NCBI GenBank assembly: GCA_030248295.1
Contig: JASANH010000086.1
Span: 1-64,000 of the forward strand
Direction of reading: 5' to 3'
Length of the DNA stretch: 64,000 bases
Source: Mesodorylaimus sp. YZB2_4
Taxonomy: Eukaryota; Nematoda; Enoplea; Dorylaimida; Dorylaimidae
Made by a program: the position numbers and the translations under genes. The notes beneath the pieces were generated by a model, which worked only from the letters and a program-made list of their open reading frames with translations, was not told where the DNA came from and did not search any database. Shown piece by piece: positions 45,973 through 56,837 of the stretch. Every line of letters starts with the position of its first letter. Position 1 is the stretch's first letter.

Positions 45973-48592
45973 AGCCTCCGGTTTCGCTTGCATCGACATC
46001 ACTTGCCAGGACTGGCATGAACGATAAAAATCGACGGACGCAATTTCGTGAAATAGTTCCGCAAACCTCACGCTGGCTTCCATTAATGGGAGCGTATCCA
46101 TCTCGTTATAAACTCTTGGAAGATAAATCTCAGTATTTCCCATTGCTATGGTTTCAAAAATGATTACTCACTTTATTTAGTGATACAAATCCTTGACAGG
46201 CAGCGCATTCCAAATTAGGCGGGCTTCTCCATACTGCTCCGGTGTTATCCCACCCCACCTTTGAGCATCGAATTAAACTTTCTATTCTCGGAAATTCTTT
46301 AATCCCGGTTAATGTGGCATAGCTTTCCACCAGCTCGTACGGAAACGTCCCCTTGGTTTCCCCAGCTGGATTGTAAGCGCGAAGAAGTTTGTCCAGATTG
46401 GTGCCTATACGGCGAAAATATAGCACTGCTATTGTGCTAATACTATAGTCTTACCTGGTGCCAGATAGTTGCACATGTCCAATATTCTGAAATGCTAGGT
46501 GGACAATGATAGAATTTTATTGCCTCTGGTAATGGCTCGTGGCCACTAAATAAATCGTCGCCATTTTCCGAGCACTTCTTCCGCACCATCATCGCCATCG
46601 AGCTCGCCATCATCATTTCCTTCCACATCACAGTCAATGTCCACTTGAGCTTCACCGGCTAGGAGCCCATCATCGAAATTTTCCACTTCCGCACGCTGAT
46701 CACTTTTCTCCCGTCTAATTTGCTGCACCAGTTTTTCGAGAAGAAACTTTTTGAGCAGATGAAGATCGTATCTAGAATTGAAAGTAAATTGTGAAAATAT
46801 CAGACAAGTGACCATGGTTTTTTATACTCACCTGCCACCATTAAAAGTGATCAGGGTCAGGCAGTCGACATAATTGTCTATACGCTTGCACAGTCCTTCC
46901 AGCTTGTGCGAGGCCTGCCTTTCTCGAAACGCCGACGTCGAATCTGCACTCTTTACCGCTTCTCGCGCTTTGTCCCGCGGAGTGTAAAAAGCAAAATTTC
47001 ATCCTTGAACTTTTCTCTCTCAATTTTGGGCGCCTTTTCCGACAGTTCCACCAAACCTTCGAATAATTTCTGTGTCAGCACTCCGGGATATGGATCAGCG
47101 TAAAAACGGCAAGCCTCTTCGAGGCTGGCAGCCACAGCGCAGGTGATTAATTGATGTTCAGACACGACTTGAAGTCGTTGACGGACTCGTCGTGATATTC
47201 CAATAAAACACCACGTTCACCCAGGCGTAGTTCCATGAATTCAATTTTCAGTTCACATGTGGATAAGATTCACTATGACCACATCATACTTACCCACAGC
47301 CTCTTCGTCAGTCTGTCCAGATTCTCTCTCGTACTTGAACACTGACGTACCTTTCAGCGCAGCCTCGCTGTCTAGGACGGCCAACGTCTTGGAGGGTCTT
47401 TTGCACAAAACCATAATCCAAGCAGAGATGTGATGGAAATTCTGCAGGCCACTTACTTCTCTTCCTCATCGTGTATCCCCACTGGTTTAATTGCTCAAAT
47501 ACGCTTTCACGTGGTGAATAGGTGCCACCTACATAGACTTTTTTCGGCTGACCTTTTGAACAGCTATTCGTCTGATGGCGTTTTAAAACACTGAGAAACC
47601 ATTTCTGCTATGATACATGATACATGGAAAGCAGGATGAAAAACTTGCTGCTGATACTTGAACATTTTTCGACAGCCGTCGCAGCAGTGGCGGAAAAGAA
47701 ACCCATCTGAATTTTTAATGACTGAGAAATAAACCAGATGTTTTTCCGAATCGACCACTGAACTGTGCAGATTCAACTGGACCCGCCCTGCTGTTGCGCT
47801 TAAAGCGACACGTATGGGAATAATTTCTTCTGGGCTGACCTTGGATTGTGAGCCCGTAAATTTCTTCAGTCAGGTCCAGGTACTCTTCAGGGACGCCTGG
47901 GAACGATTCGATTGGCCCGCAATCGGTCCTGGCTTGATACTTGGTGAAACAGGAAGCCACAACCTCTAGAAAAATCAGCTTTGAATGAAAATTGTGCGTA
48001 TCATGAAACTGACTTACATTTTTATCAGAAGCTCTTCCTCCATGAGCCCATACGATGCAGCGGAATAGGCAAAGGTGATCATTGTAGATGTGGCCACCCT
48101 TTGGATCCCGTTCAAAGTGGCTCTTGTTCTTACTAAGCCATGACGGCGGAACTGACCTTACCTTTTCACCGCACAGAAAAGGTTTTCGTAAATAACCAAA
48201 AAAGTTAGATGACAGAATATTCAACACTGTGCTACGCTGAGCCTGGTCTATTGATATATTCGTCGATGGGACCGAGACTTTCCAAAGTTGCGATAGCCGT
48301 CTTATGTTTCATGATCGTAGACAACCAGGTTGCGTTCGAGCAGCGAGCCTGTGCCGTAATCCTGTCCATGATAAATCATGTAGCTATCTTCTGTTTCACC
48401 ATCTTGCGCCTTGCGTAGCAGCAGGGTCGGTGCCACGGAAAAATTAAAGGCCTTTACACTTTCATAAGTTAACTTGAGGGATTTAGAAAAGGAGAATGCT
48501 CCCTCTCGTCCAATGACGCGAAAATAAAATTGGTATGCAATGTCAGATTTGTTGACGACTTTTTGACGTATGTCGTCAAAATAAAAATTCAT
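45966..48592 (-). pseudogene. Polinton protein-primed DNA polymerase B relic
   Basis: In minus-strand order: FDDIRQKV..KSDIAYQFYFRVI (48592), YNDHLCLFRCIVWAHGG and ESFPGVPEEYLDLTEEIYGLTI (about 48080-47845), VYFSVIKNSDGFLFRHCCDGC (about 47740-47680), KKVYVGGTYSPRESVFEQL (about 47540), EHQLITCAVAASLEEACRF (about 47160), SRYDLHLLKKFLLEKL (about 46775), KGTFPYELVESYATL (about 46360) and DTEIYLPRVYN (46140). These follow the N-terminal and exonuclease order of Polinton polymerase B. At least eight frameshifts or stops make it non-functional. The palm domain does not continue on this strand. Confidence 0.75.
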
Positions 48593-48604
48593 CAGTGACA
48601 GTAC

Positions 48605-48647
48605 TTGCTCATTTTCTCTCCAGGGACCCTTGAGAGAAAATGAGCAA
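48605..48647. repeat. 16-bp perfect inverted repeat (hairpin)
   Basis: TTGCTCATTTTCTCTC (48605-48620) and its exact complement (48632-48647) flank an 11-base loop that itself contains AGGG/CCCT. It sits just upstream of the polymerase relic start. Confidence 0.8.
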
Positions 48648-48754
48648 TGCTTCCATTACCGGCTCTGGTACCTCTTCGGCTGACACGTCTTCTGGGAATT
48701 GGCCTTCGGGTACAGGTTCAAGTAGTGGCGCCAACGGGTACTAGCTGGGCTGGT

Positions 48755-48997
48755 CTACGACATAATTTCGTTTTCAAATTTGCTTATACTAAACTTGTGG
48801 ATCATATACTCACATTGGAGGCACTGACGCAAGTGTTTTTCAGTCAAAAATTTGTCCTGTCCCCGACATTGACACTTTTTGCATTGTTCCATCTGGTCCC
48901 CGTGGCTGACGAAAATATTCGATATCCCCGGAACCTTGATATGCGCAATATGGACAGTCAAGATAGACTGAGTCATTTGCTTGGTCAGTCGTAGCAT
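48755..48997 (-). CDS. Small Cys-rich, possibly zinc-binding protein of the Polinton region
   Basis: A minus-strand frame (80 aa) with CKKCQCRG and a later HLRQCLQC. This spaced CxxC/HxxxC pattern could bind zinc. A GTGAGT after CLQC could be a splice donor. Its family is unknown and its place upstream of the polymerase is the only context. Confidence 0.3.
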   Translation of the reverse strand: MLRLTKQMTQSILTVHIAHIKVPGISNIFVSHGDQMEQCKKCQCRGQDKFLTEKHLRQCLQCEYMIHKFSISKFENEIMS

Positions 48998-48999
48998 TA

Positions 49000-49637
49000 T
49001 GTGTTTTCATTTGCTTCTTTAGCCCTGCTTGTCTATAAATTTTTTAAATCCCTTTCTAAACTGTGTGAAAACTTGCCACGTTTTACTTTGAGACACTTTT
49101 CTTACATTCTGGACAAATTTGGGTGGGCATTCGAGGTTCTTCCGCTTCCTTATTTAGCCGCAGTTTCCGCTTGACCGTCGATACATTCTGACGCTAGGGA
49201 CTTGTAGCTGAATTCAAGTCAATTGCACATTGACTGTTGCAATGAAGTATAAATTTCCTTGCCCTTAGCCCTTACGGTTCCTCCTGGAGTTTGGGTGACT
49301 GCCTTCTTGCTCGGAGGAGATGTTGGAGAGGTGGAGTTGCTAGCAACATTCTATGAATAAAATAACTTTAGAAATGTGCCACAAGTGCAGGAATATGTAA
49401 GCATATGAACTGAGTGAGAAGAGTTTGATAAACACGATAGCGATATTAGTATATGATGGGATAAAATCCCAACATTCCCTTTCAGTGAATCACAACCTTT
49501 TTCATCAAGCTTTTATTTAAACATTTACGGTTACTCTTGATACAATCTCACCAACAAACGGCCACCAGGGTGTCGACTGCTTCACGCTGATGACCCACCC
49601 GCCGCTGTAGCATCAGCCAACTGAATTTCAAGTTGAG
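49000..49637. other. No recognisable gene
   Basis: AT-rich DNA between the Polinton relic and the composite element, with no supported feature. Confidence 0.5.
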
Positions 49638-49761
49638 AAGGAATGCTACCGGACTGTTAAGTTTTTCTCAGTGTTGAGACTGGTGTCAAAATGAAGGCTG
49701 TGGCTCAGGAAAACGATGCAAAAATTTTGACGGCCGCACGAGGTTCTGGTCAAGCATGACA
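49638..49761 (+). repeat. Left 124-bp terminal inverted repeat
   Basis: About 98% identical to the reverse complement of 53531-53654. Confidence 0.92.
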
Positions 49762-50083
49762 AGCATGACAGCACATAATATGCAGAGCAAAATTTATGCA
49801 GAAACTGCCTAGGCCTAGCTGATAGACTGTCACCTAGCCCCTTTATCTGGCCAATTAAAAAACTCTTGAGCAATGACAGTTACTAGAGGGGTTCTAGAAA
49901 CCTCGCACTTTTGCAAAACCTCTTATTCTCAAATTAATCTCTTCTTCAAACGCTATTCACTGGTGACGATGTGCAGCAGGGTACGAGTAGTAAGAAGCAG
50001 CTGGTGCACAACATCCTAGCACACGTTATTATCAGATTTTGTGCTTTGCTTGTTGGCAAGAAAAGATTACGAGGACAGTATAC

Positions 50084-50991
50084 CATGGTTGTATTGATAA
50101 TACAGAATGCTGGCAATAAATCATCCATGGTCGTCTCGGAGTCAGATACGATAGGGACGATCATGGAGCGAATCACTTCCTGCTTTGGCATTGAACTCCG
50201 AGATCAAAATTGGATGGTCATGGGAAGAGAGACTGGTTGCAGGCCAGAGCGAACAGTGCCCAGAAGAAGTTTTGGACCATCAACAGCTGTACGAGAACGT
50301 AAGCGATGCAACGGCGAAGTACCATTGGCTGCGTATAGTCCAGCGCTTCGTCCGTCGAGTCCCCTTTTGTCCTTAACTGATTCAATTTTTAACACAAGCT
50401 TCGATGAGTAAGTCGAGGCAAAATTATCTTCATACCCGATCCTAAAACGCTGTACTTCTTTAGGCTAAAAAGGCTCCCGAAGCCAGTGGGACATGTGTGC
50501 ATGCGGAAGAAGGCCGAACGGAAGAAGCTTTGCGGCCATGAGTGCCCAGAATGCGAGAAGGTATGAGATGCTTCATTTTGGCTGCTAGATTGCTATAGGC
50601 GCTTTCCTTTTTCCAGTACTTTGACGCGCTCAATCTCACTCCAAAGTCGCAGCAAGAACGTGCGAATCAAATTAGTCGACACCGAAGTACATACGCACCA
50701 GTGAAAAAAGCTGTTACGCCCGAGCACTTCTGGGAAATAAATTTCCCAGCAACGCAAGAGTGTGTGGATAGAGGTAGACTCAAGCGTGAATCCGTGAACA
50801 AGAATGCGCAATGGCTTGTACTTTCAGGGTATCTGAAACGGAATTTTGATCCTCAAGAGCTGGCGGCCAAGAGAGACGAAGCCAAGAAGAAAAAAGAAGC
50901 GCAGATTCCTGTGATCACGATCGCGTCCAGTGCTGACTCTGTGTCTTGGGATCCATCGTGGGATCTTTTCGTGCGTGCGACACCCACCTAA
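50084..50991 (+). CDS. Ubiquitin-like segment followed by CtIP/Sae2 C-terminal domain (cargo gene, 5' part damaged)
   Basis: The ATG at 50084 opens a ubiquitin-like stretch (SESDTIGTIMERITSCFGIE then RDQNWMVMGRE), whose distal half (LVAGQSEQCPEEV...QQLYEN) is in another frame. Exons with clear GT...AG junctions follow: up to 50407, then 50464-50560 and 50617-50991. They encode CMRKKAERKKLCGHECPECE, YFDAL, SRHRSTYAP and TPEHFWEINFPATQECVDRG. This is the signature of the CtIP/Sae2/Ctp1 C-terminal domain (CxxC, RHR, FWxxxFPxT), which binds DNA and promotes Mre11-dependent end resection. The RHR and both cysteines are intact. The human protein lacks a ubiquitin-like N-terminus, so the combination is unusual. 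The frameshift may be real decay or an unrecognised intron. Confidence 0.75.
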
Positions 50992-51337
50992 AAAAGTTAA
51001 GCGAAGACCTGATGATCGGTTTGAATGATATTTTGTAATTAAATGACTGTGGCCTTTGTGTCCATAATACTGAACTTACGGGGGGGGGGGGGGAAATAAA
51101 TATAAAATTCAAAGAGCAGCGGTTTTACATGCCAGTTGCAAGAATTCCACTTCTGTCAATAGTATTTCAACGTACAAAAATAACAAACTAACCAACTATA
51201 AAAATCAATGGACCATCAACTGACCAGCAAGCAACGCACCGAGGCAACAAGAGCAAGTAACCAAATATTAGATCCAGCTTCAATCAATATCGCCCGTAAG
51301 GGCCTGCATGTGATTATGATACCCAACAAAGAACTCT
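50992..51337. other. Spacer between cargo gene and transposase
   Basis: Contains a poly-G run (51080-51091). The plus-strand frame at 51208-51555 overlaps the transposase on the other strand and is most likely its shadow. Confidence 0.45.
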
Positions 51338-52724
51338 TCAAAACAGAAATAGACCCCACAATACGGGCACTGAATAATCGCGATGCTGGGGCAATTCTGA
51401 CACCGATTCAGATCCTGGGGGGAATAGAATGTCGTTCGCAGTATCAAAATATGGTGGCCGATCAGGCCGCAAGCCGGATGCATAGAATGCGTATTGACCC
51501 ATTGGGACAAAACGGGGATGGCAAAACAGGTGGTGTACGAGAGACTGCAATTTAATAATATTTTCGCGCTTATACAAATTAATATCGATCTGGTTTGCCG
51601 CCACGTGATCATAGAACTTTTTTACCACTCCTTTCCATTGCCGATTGTGGAACACATCTAACGGCTGGGTGGTGGCGATTGCTCCAGGCGGTATCACCAT
51701 ACGCTCACAAGTAAATCCCAGCTCACCAAGGCTTGCGAAGCTGCCGTCTTGCTGCTGGCCTCCCCAGGAGTCCAAAATCAAAAGAGCGTCGCTGGTGACA
51801 ATTTGAGAAAGAACATGGCTCACGTAAAAGGTAATATGGCCCGTCTGGCACTTTCCCGATTGTGAACAGCTGACCAAAACATTCGAAGGCCGGAAGAGGG
51901 AAGCCTTGACCAATGGGCCCCATTTTTCCTCCAGTTTCTTGCGTCACCAAAAAAAGTGGCGACTGCAGTTCTCAAGAGAGGCTCAACGTTGGCATGATCG
52001 TATACGAAGAAGTGGTTTTCGACATCGACTTGATCGCGATTGGAGTTGCGTGCTCCCCTTTATGCGTCAGGGTACGGCCGGTATAAAACTCGTATGTAGC
52101 CACTCTGATCTGTATTCAACACCATCCTTGGGTTATACTGGGCTAATTTGGCAAGGACTTGACCACGAAACACCACCGCCGCCGCTTCAGTTTCTGCTGC
52201 CTTTTGAATTCTCGACGCCGATTATACTTTGCTAACTTTTCTCGAGACGATGTTGTGCCTTTTTTGCCATTTGAAGATCCATTTGCGACTAATCATAATC
52301 GGTTCAGAAAATCCTATGGTCGAAGCAGCATTCAATGCCCAACGGCGCAGGTCACTCCCATGGACAGGGAGCATGTCTTTTCGGGCCTTTTCAAATTCCA
52401 TTGTAACAGCTGCACCGACCTGGCGCCACTTGTCGCGCTTTGTTCCGTTATTTGCCACCTGTTCCTTGAATCGTTCAAACTGGCATGGCGATATCCCATA
52501 TCGCCTCGAAACCGCTTCAACTGTTTGTCTGCGGAAACCCTTACGTGGCCGACCGTTGCGTTGCGACGTTGCGCCGGGGCTGCTTGATTCCCTTGCCCAG
52601 CCGCATAATATTCGACCATGGCTTTCTTCTGCTCAAATGTCCACTTGTCATCGTCGGCTTGGTCTTGGTCGTGGTCTGTTTCCGTATCGTCTGCCGAGCT
52701 CTCTGTGCCGCCATCCACCGCCAT
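51338..52724 (-). pseudogene. pogo-like (Tc1/mariner superfamily) transposase, damaged
   Basis: The ATG at 52724 starts an acidic N-terminus. A frame change leads to the Psq/CENP-B-type DNA-binding part (GRPRKGFRRQTVEAVSRRYG then LRRWALNAAS and KWIFKWQKRHNIVSRKVSK, 52550-52230). The DDE domain follows: VLNTDQSGY (52100), a frameshift, YEFYTGRTLTHKGE, SCSQSGKCQTGHITFYV, ALLILDSWGGQQ (second Asp, about 51770) and AIATTQPLDVFHNRQWK. An in-frame TAA (about 52220) and at least three frameshifts inactivate it. Confidence 0.8.
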
Positions 52725-52736
52725 TTCCTCACAAAA

Positions 52737-52967
52737 TTAAAATACATCACTGGTGTAATCCGCATCGACAATCCATTGTTGATCATAATTCGCAATGCCG
52801 TGTTCGCCACGTATTCGTTCCATTAGCGCGCCAATAGTGTCCCAGATGTTTACCTTGACGATTGCATCGCTGAGCGAACTGCGGATCAGGATGTCAATCA
52901 AGCCTGAAATTTCCATAGTTGTGAGATCAGTCAGTATGATTAAATTTATCTCAATTGCCGCGCCCAA
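52737..52967 (-). CDS. Ubiquitin-like segment upstream of the pogo-like transposase (76 aa)
   Basis: A minus-strand frame with VKVNIWDTIGALMERIRGEH then GIANYDQQWIV, clearly related to the left copy (DTIGTIMERI, RDQNWMV) and to ubiquitin-fold proteins (D-T-I...K/R-I...GI...Q). It ends 12 bp before the transposase ATG. It may be a separate peptide or a first exon of a ubiquitin-like/transposase fusion. Confidence 0.5.
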   Translation of the reverse strand: MGAAIEINLIILTDLTTMEISGLIDILIRSSLSDAIVKVNIWDTIGALMERIRGEHGIANYDQQWIVDADYTSDVF

Positions 52968-53530
52968 TTCTACGCATTATAGCTGCGCCCCTACATCGTT
53001 TTACACAGATGAAAGATTTCTAAACTTTACTGCGCATAATAATCACACATCACTAACAGGAATTGGACAATTTTTTAATTAAGAGCTTTTGCAAAACCGC
53101 AAGTTCTCAAGATTTCCGCTTATCATGTCATTGCTCAAGGAATTTTTCAATCTGCCAGTTGAAGGGGCCAGGTAACACTACTCCAGCTAGACCTAGACAG
53201 TTTCTGCATGAATTTTACAAAAACTGAAACATCAAGACTTTTTCCTCACCTTAAAACTATCCAAAAAAGCTGCACAATAATTGATTGTGGATTGAAAATA
53301 ATGCTCGCTGTTGGTAAAATTAAAAACGTCCAAGAAAGTAAGAAACGAATAATACGTGGATATATCTAATGTCGTGGCAAAAACTGCTAGATCTAGTTTT
53401 TCCTATCCACCTGCTGCATGTCTAGACTGTTCTCGAAACTCGGAGTTCAAAGACTGCAATCTGAATTCCGATGCGCAGGTGCAGTAAGTTGATCCGATAA
53501 GTTCAAATTTTGCTGGTCACTCCGATGGCG

Positions 53531-53654
53531 TGTCATGCTTGACCAGAACCTCGTGCGGCCGTCAAAATTTTTGCATCGTTTTCCTTAGCTACAGCCTTCA
53601 TTTTGACACCAGTCTCAACACTGAGAAAAACTTAACAGTCCGGTAGCATTCCTT
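53531..53654 (-). repeat. Right 124-bp terminal inverted repeat
   Basis: Inverted copy of 49638-49761. Confidence 0.92.
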
Positions 53655-54100
53655 GTGAGTGAGAGTGTTTATGATTGCTTCGTCTTCAGCCAACAGGACC
53701 TTGCATTGCTTGTGCGTGATTTTGACCATTTTCGTTCAATTCTTGGTATTTGCCGAAACAATCAAGATGCCACCGCTACAAATAAATGAATTACTGCAAA
53801 TACAGTATGACTTCTTAAAAGGATGCCACCCACTCACCCAATTTTTTCCGACAGTTTACCATTACGGTCGGTGTAGTAGTGACTCGTCACATGATAATCA
53901 TCCTGAGGCTGAGTCAAATTTTTAGTCGCTGGGAATTTAACTGACGCCCAGCGGATCAGACGTTCCATCTCAGAAACAAACAGCATGACCCCTCCTTTGT
54001 TGGGTATATCTCACCCTTGTCATTAGTTTTCAGGACTCGCAAGCTAAACGCCACTTGCCCGTGGTGATGACCGTGTTCACTATCCTCGCTCTTCAAGTAA
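53655..54100. other. No recognisable gene
   Basis: An 88-codon plus-strand frame (53659-53925) begins with a hydrophobic stretch but has no recognisable family. Confidence 0.4.
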
Positions 54101-54950
54101 GTGATGGACGACTTACGTGGCGTGTCTTCTGACCCAGAATTGACTGGCGCCTTTGGTGAGGAACAAAAGTTGGCCAGAGCTGTACCTGGTTTGACACTGG
54201 AGAAAGCTGCTGAATTTTTGGCCGCGCAAGAAACATATCAACTAACAAAACCCACTCGCCATTATTCCCCAACTAATCGCATTTATTCACGGTCTGAACA
54301 AAATCCATGGAGCAGATTAATCCGATTTGTCAATTTACACAGAGATGACAACGACGGATACAAATTTTTACTTTTCATTTTTTTTAAGTACTTACAGGAA
54401 TCACGCTCAAAAATAAAAGTGAGGTTAAGATCCGGAGCTGTTTAAAAGTGATAAATTTTACCTGCTCCAGGTAGTAATGTGTTGCATGATGCATTCGTGA
54501 AAGTCTACAGCGACCCAAAGATCCGTCCGTTGTATCTCAATACGGATAAGGGAGTAAGTTTAAGATGCTTTTAAAACCATTGTACACACATGAGCAGTTC
54601 AGACTGAATTTCACAATTCCAAAATGAAGAAACCCTACAAAACCTTAGGCATTCTCCGCCACTAAAGTTATTCTACTTATTCTGATAAGAAGGCATCCAC
54701 AGTGGAGAGGGTAAAAGCGTGTAACAATTTTGGACTTGTTCGTAAAAAGCTCATTGTCACAGGTGCAAAGAACGTTTAAGTCAATGGTGATGCGTTATCT
54801 ACTCGACCAAAAGACCAAGCGTTAAGTAGATGTGTAGCAACTGCTAGTTGAGTCATACAACCAGTCGTACGTATGCACGATCGGGATGGCCCCAGCCGAC
54901 GTCACTGCCGCCAATGCGGACATCATTGTAAGCGCGGTAGCGCTTACCTT
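54101..54950 (+). pseudogene. Polinton/Maverick integrase relic, copy 2
   Basis: Reads GAFGEEQKLARAVPGLTLEK, AAEFLAAQETYQLTKPTRHY, then DDNDGYKFLLF and PLYLNTDKGV after frameshifts, and MAPADVT near 54886. It is homologous to copy 1 at 42.3-43.2 kb on the same strand but diverged. The DDE core is broken and the C-terminal tail is absent. Beyond 54950 the similarity stops. Confidence 0.75.
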
Positions 54951-56017
54951 AGGAATAGAGTATAAAACTTTACAAGGAGGGGGGGGGTGGGGTGCGCATA
55001 TTTTGTGTTTGTGGCCTGTGGAAAGTACGTTCAGTGGGGGATTTTTTTTAAGTGTGGAAAAATTGCGCTGGACAAGATGAAAGTAATTTCGAGGTTTTTC
55101 TAGATGGGTTAAGGTAAAATAACGAGAGGAAGGGGGTTCGTGGCGAGACGTGATGTAGGTAGCCGTGCATGTTTGTTATAGGCAGCCCCATTGCTGTGCG
55201 TTGTGCAATTCATCTCCAAAAAATCTCCAAAACAAACCAAACGTGAACGTGAACCGCACCTACAGGATTTTTCCGAGAATTTATACGGTCCCCACAACCT
55301 GGCTGGTTTTTTCCTGATTGGACTCTGTAGTTTTGAGACGAGGTAGACCCCCTGCTGTTCCAAGGGCCGCGCGCGGTGCGCCGCATAAATTAGAACTGGA
55401 GGCGCCGCGTCAGAGTATTACGCGCGCCTATGCCGTATTATTCAATACATAAGTGCCATGCGTTACGTGAAAAACATGCGTTAAAAAATCCGAAGTGCAG
55501 AATATTGTGCAAATCATGATCTACAGGGATCTTATCTTCGCATAAAATTTAATCAAGAGCACATACGGCAGATAAGGCCATACATCTGGGCCCTTCTACT
55601 ATGCCCTAGCAGCGATACAGTGTTGGAAAAAAGATTGGAGTTGGAGTTGGGGATTGGTGCTGGAGTTAAGTTGACTGAATCATTCAATAGATTCAGTTTT
55701 AGTCACAGTTAACTGGGTCTCAAAAGATTCAGTTAACTGAATGTCACTAAATGATTTTGTTTTTCCTTGAACCGCATCTAGATGTGAACATTTGACGATA
55801 TAAATCTCCACCTTGCTTCATTCAAATGACTCCTCTTTCAGATTTAAGACTTTGAACAACTCACGAGGGAGCTCTGTAACCATTCTAATTTGAGCTTGCC
55901 ATAGCCAGTGACTGCAATTTCTTTTGGTGTGAAAGAAAGTCCTGCAAATTTTTGTGAACTTTCCTGCTTCGGCGGGTCTTATTTGCAAAAAAACCAATAA
56001 CCAGAGGATTGAAAGAC
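54951..56017. other. No gene; small repeats
   Basis: A G-run at 54976-54990 and TTGGAG repeats near 55639-55655. A perfect 16-bp palindrome ATTCAGTTAACTGAAT lies at 55727-55742 with partial copies nearby. Nothing coding is supported. Confidence 0.5.
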
Positions 56018-56102
56018 GGAACCACGTGCGTGCTTATGAAAATTCCAAATTGCCTCGTACGGAACCACGCGCGTGCTTATGAAAATTCCATATTGCCTCG
56101 TA
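56018..56102. repeat. 42-bp direct tandem duplication
   Basis: GGAACCACGTGCGTGCTTAT... is repeated once immediately after itself, with a few substitutions. Confidence 0.8.
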
Positions 56103-56189
56103 GGATGATGATCTTGTATTGGTGATCATGTTTGATACATTATCCCAGCGTGTGTTAGAAGAATGAACCTGAATTTGCGCAAATTTGGC

Positions 56190-56365
56190 AGTACAATATA
56201 ATACAATACAATACAAAAGAATACAATACAATACAAAAGTTTTTTTTTGGCTTTTGTATTAGTACAATACAACACAAAAACTTTTTTTTGGCTTTTGTAT
56301 TAGTACAATACAATACAAAATTGATTGTTGGGTGCTACGTACAATACAATACAATACAAAAGCTG
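56190..56365. repeat. AATAC pentanucleotide microsatellite
   Basis: Runs of (AATAC)n are interspersed with two copies of a TTTTTTTTGGCTTTTGTATT unit. Short minus-strand frames here are artefacts of the repeat. Confidence 0.85.
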
Positions 56366-56837
56366 AAAAGCCATACAATTTCGAACAGTAGAATTTACAA
56401 ATAATTATAATTAACTGACTGAGATTAAAGAAACCCTCTTTTACACATTTTTTCATCTCAATATGCCGACTGCTTTTCATCATGGACCTCGCCTGGTTAA
56501 AAAACCTCCCAGTCGGCGCTAGCCTAGCAGGAGATAATAAAATGCTACAATATTCGTAAAGATAGGCAAGTTTTCTCTATGTATATGGAAAATCAAAATT
56601 CGAACGGATCCATTTTATTCACGGAAATTTAGCTCTCCTAAAGGTTAATAAAATGTGCCTCCAACTCGCGATCAAGATGGTTCAAACCAGCATTTCGTCT
56701 ACTGTACCACTTGTTTTCTCTGGTAATGTACACATGGCCTTTGCGGCAACGTGGAGGGCGTGTATATTCTCAAAGAAAACAGGTTATAGCTGTGTTTCGT
56801 TTCTCTTTAAGATCTGCACGAACACGAAACACGAGCA

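Larger units (their letters stand above)
49638..53654. mobile_element. Composite DNA transposon with 124-bp TIRs, pogo-like transposase and Ubl-CtIP cargo
   Basis: 49638-49761 and the reverse complement of 53531-53654 agree at all but about two positions, both ends beginning AAGGAATGCTACCGGACTG. Weaker inverted similarity continues inward on both sides, through the TTGAGCAATGACA and TTTTGCAAAA motifs, to the ubiquitin-like segments. Inside are a plus-strand cargo gene and a minus-strand pogo-like transposase. No TA duplication is seen at the ends, so the exact termini or superfamily remain open. The transposase is damaged, but the near-identical ends suggest that mobility is recent. Confidence 0.8.

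Noticed and set aside
51208-51555. Plus-strand 115-aa gene
   Set aside because: It is antisense to the recognisable DDE domain of the pogo-like transposase.
52229-52837. Plus-strand 202-aa gene
   Set aside because: Shadow of the transposase DNA-binding region on the minus strand.
56034-56483. Short Tyr/Cys/Ile-rich minus-strand frames
   Set aside because: Products of the AATAC microsatellite.
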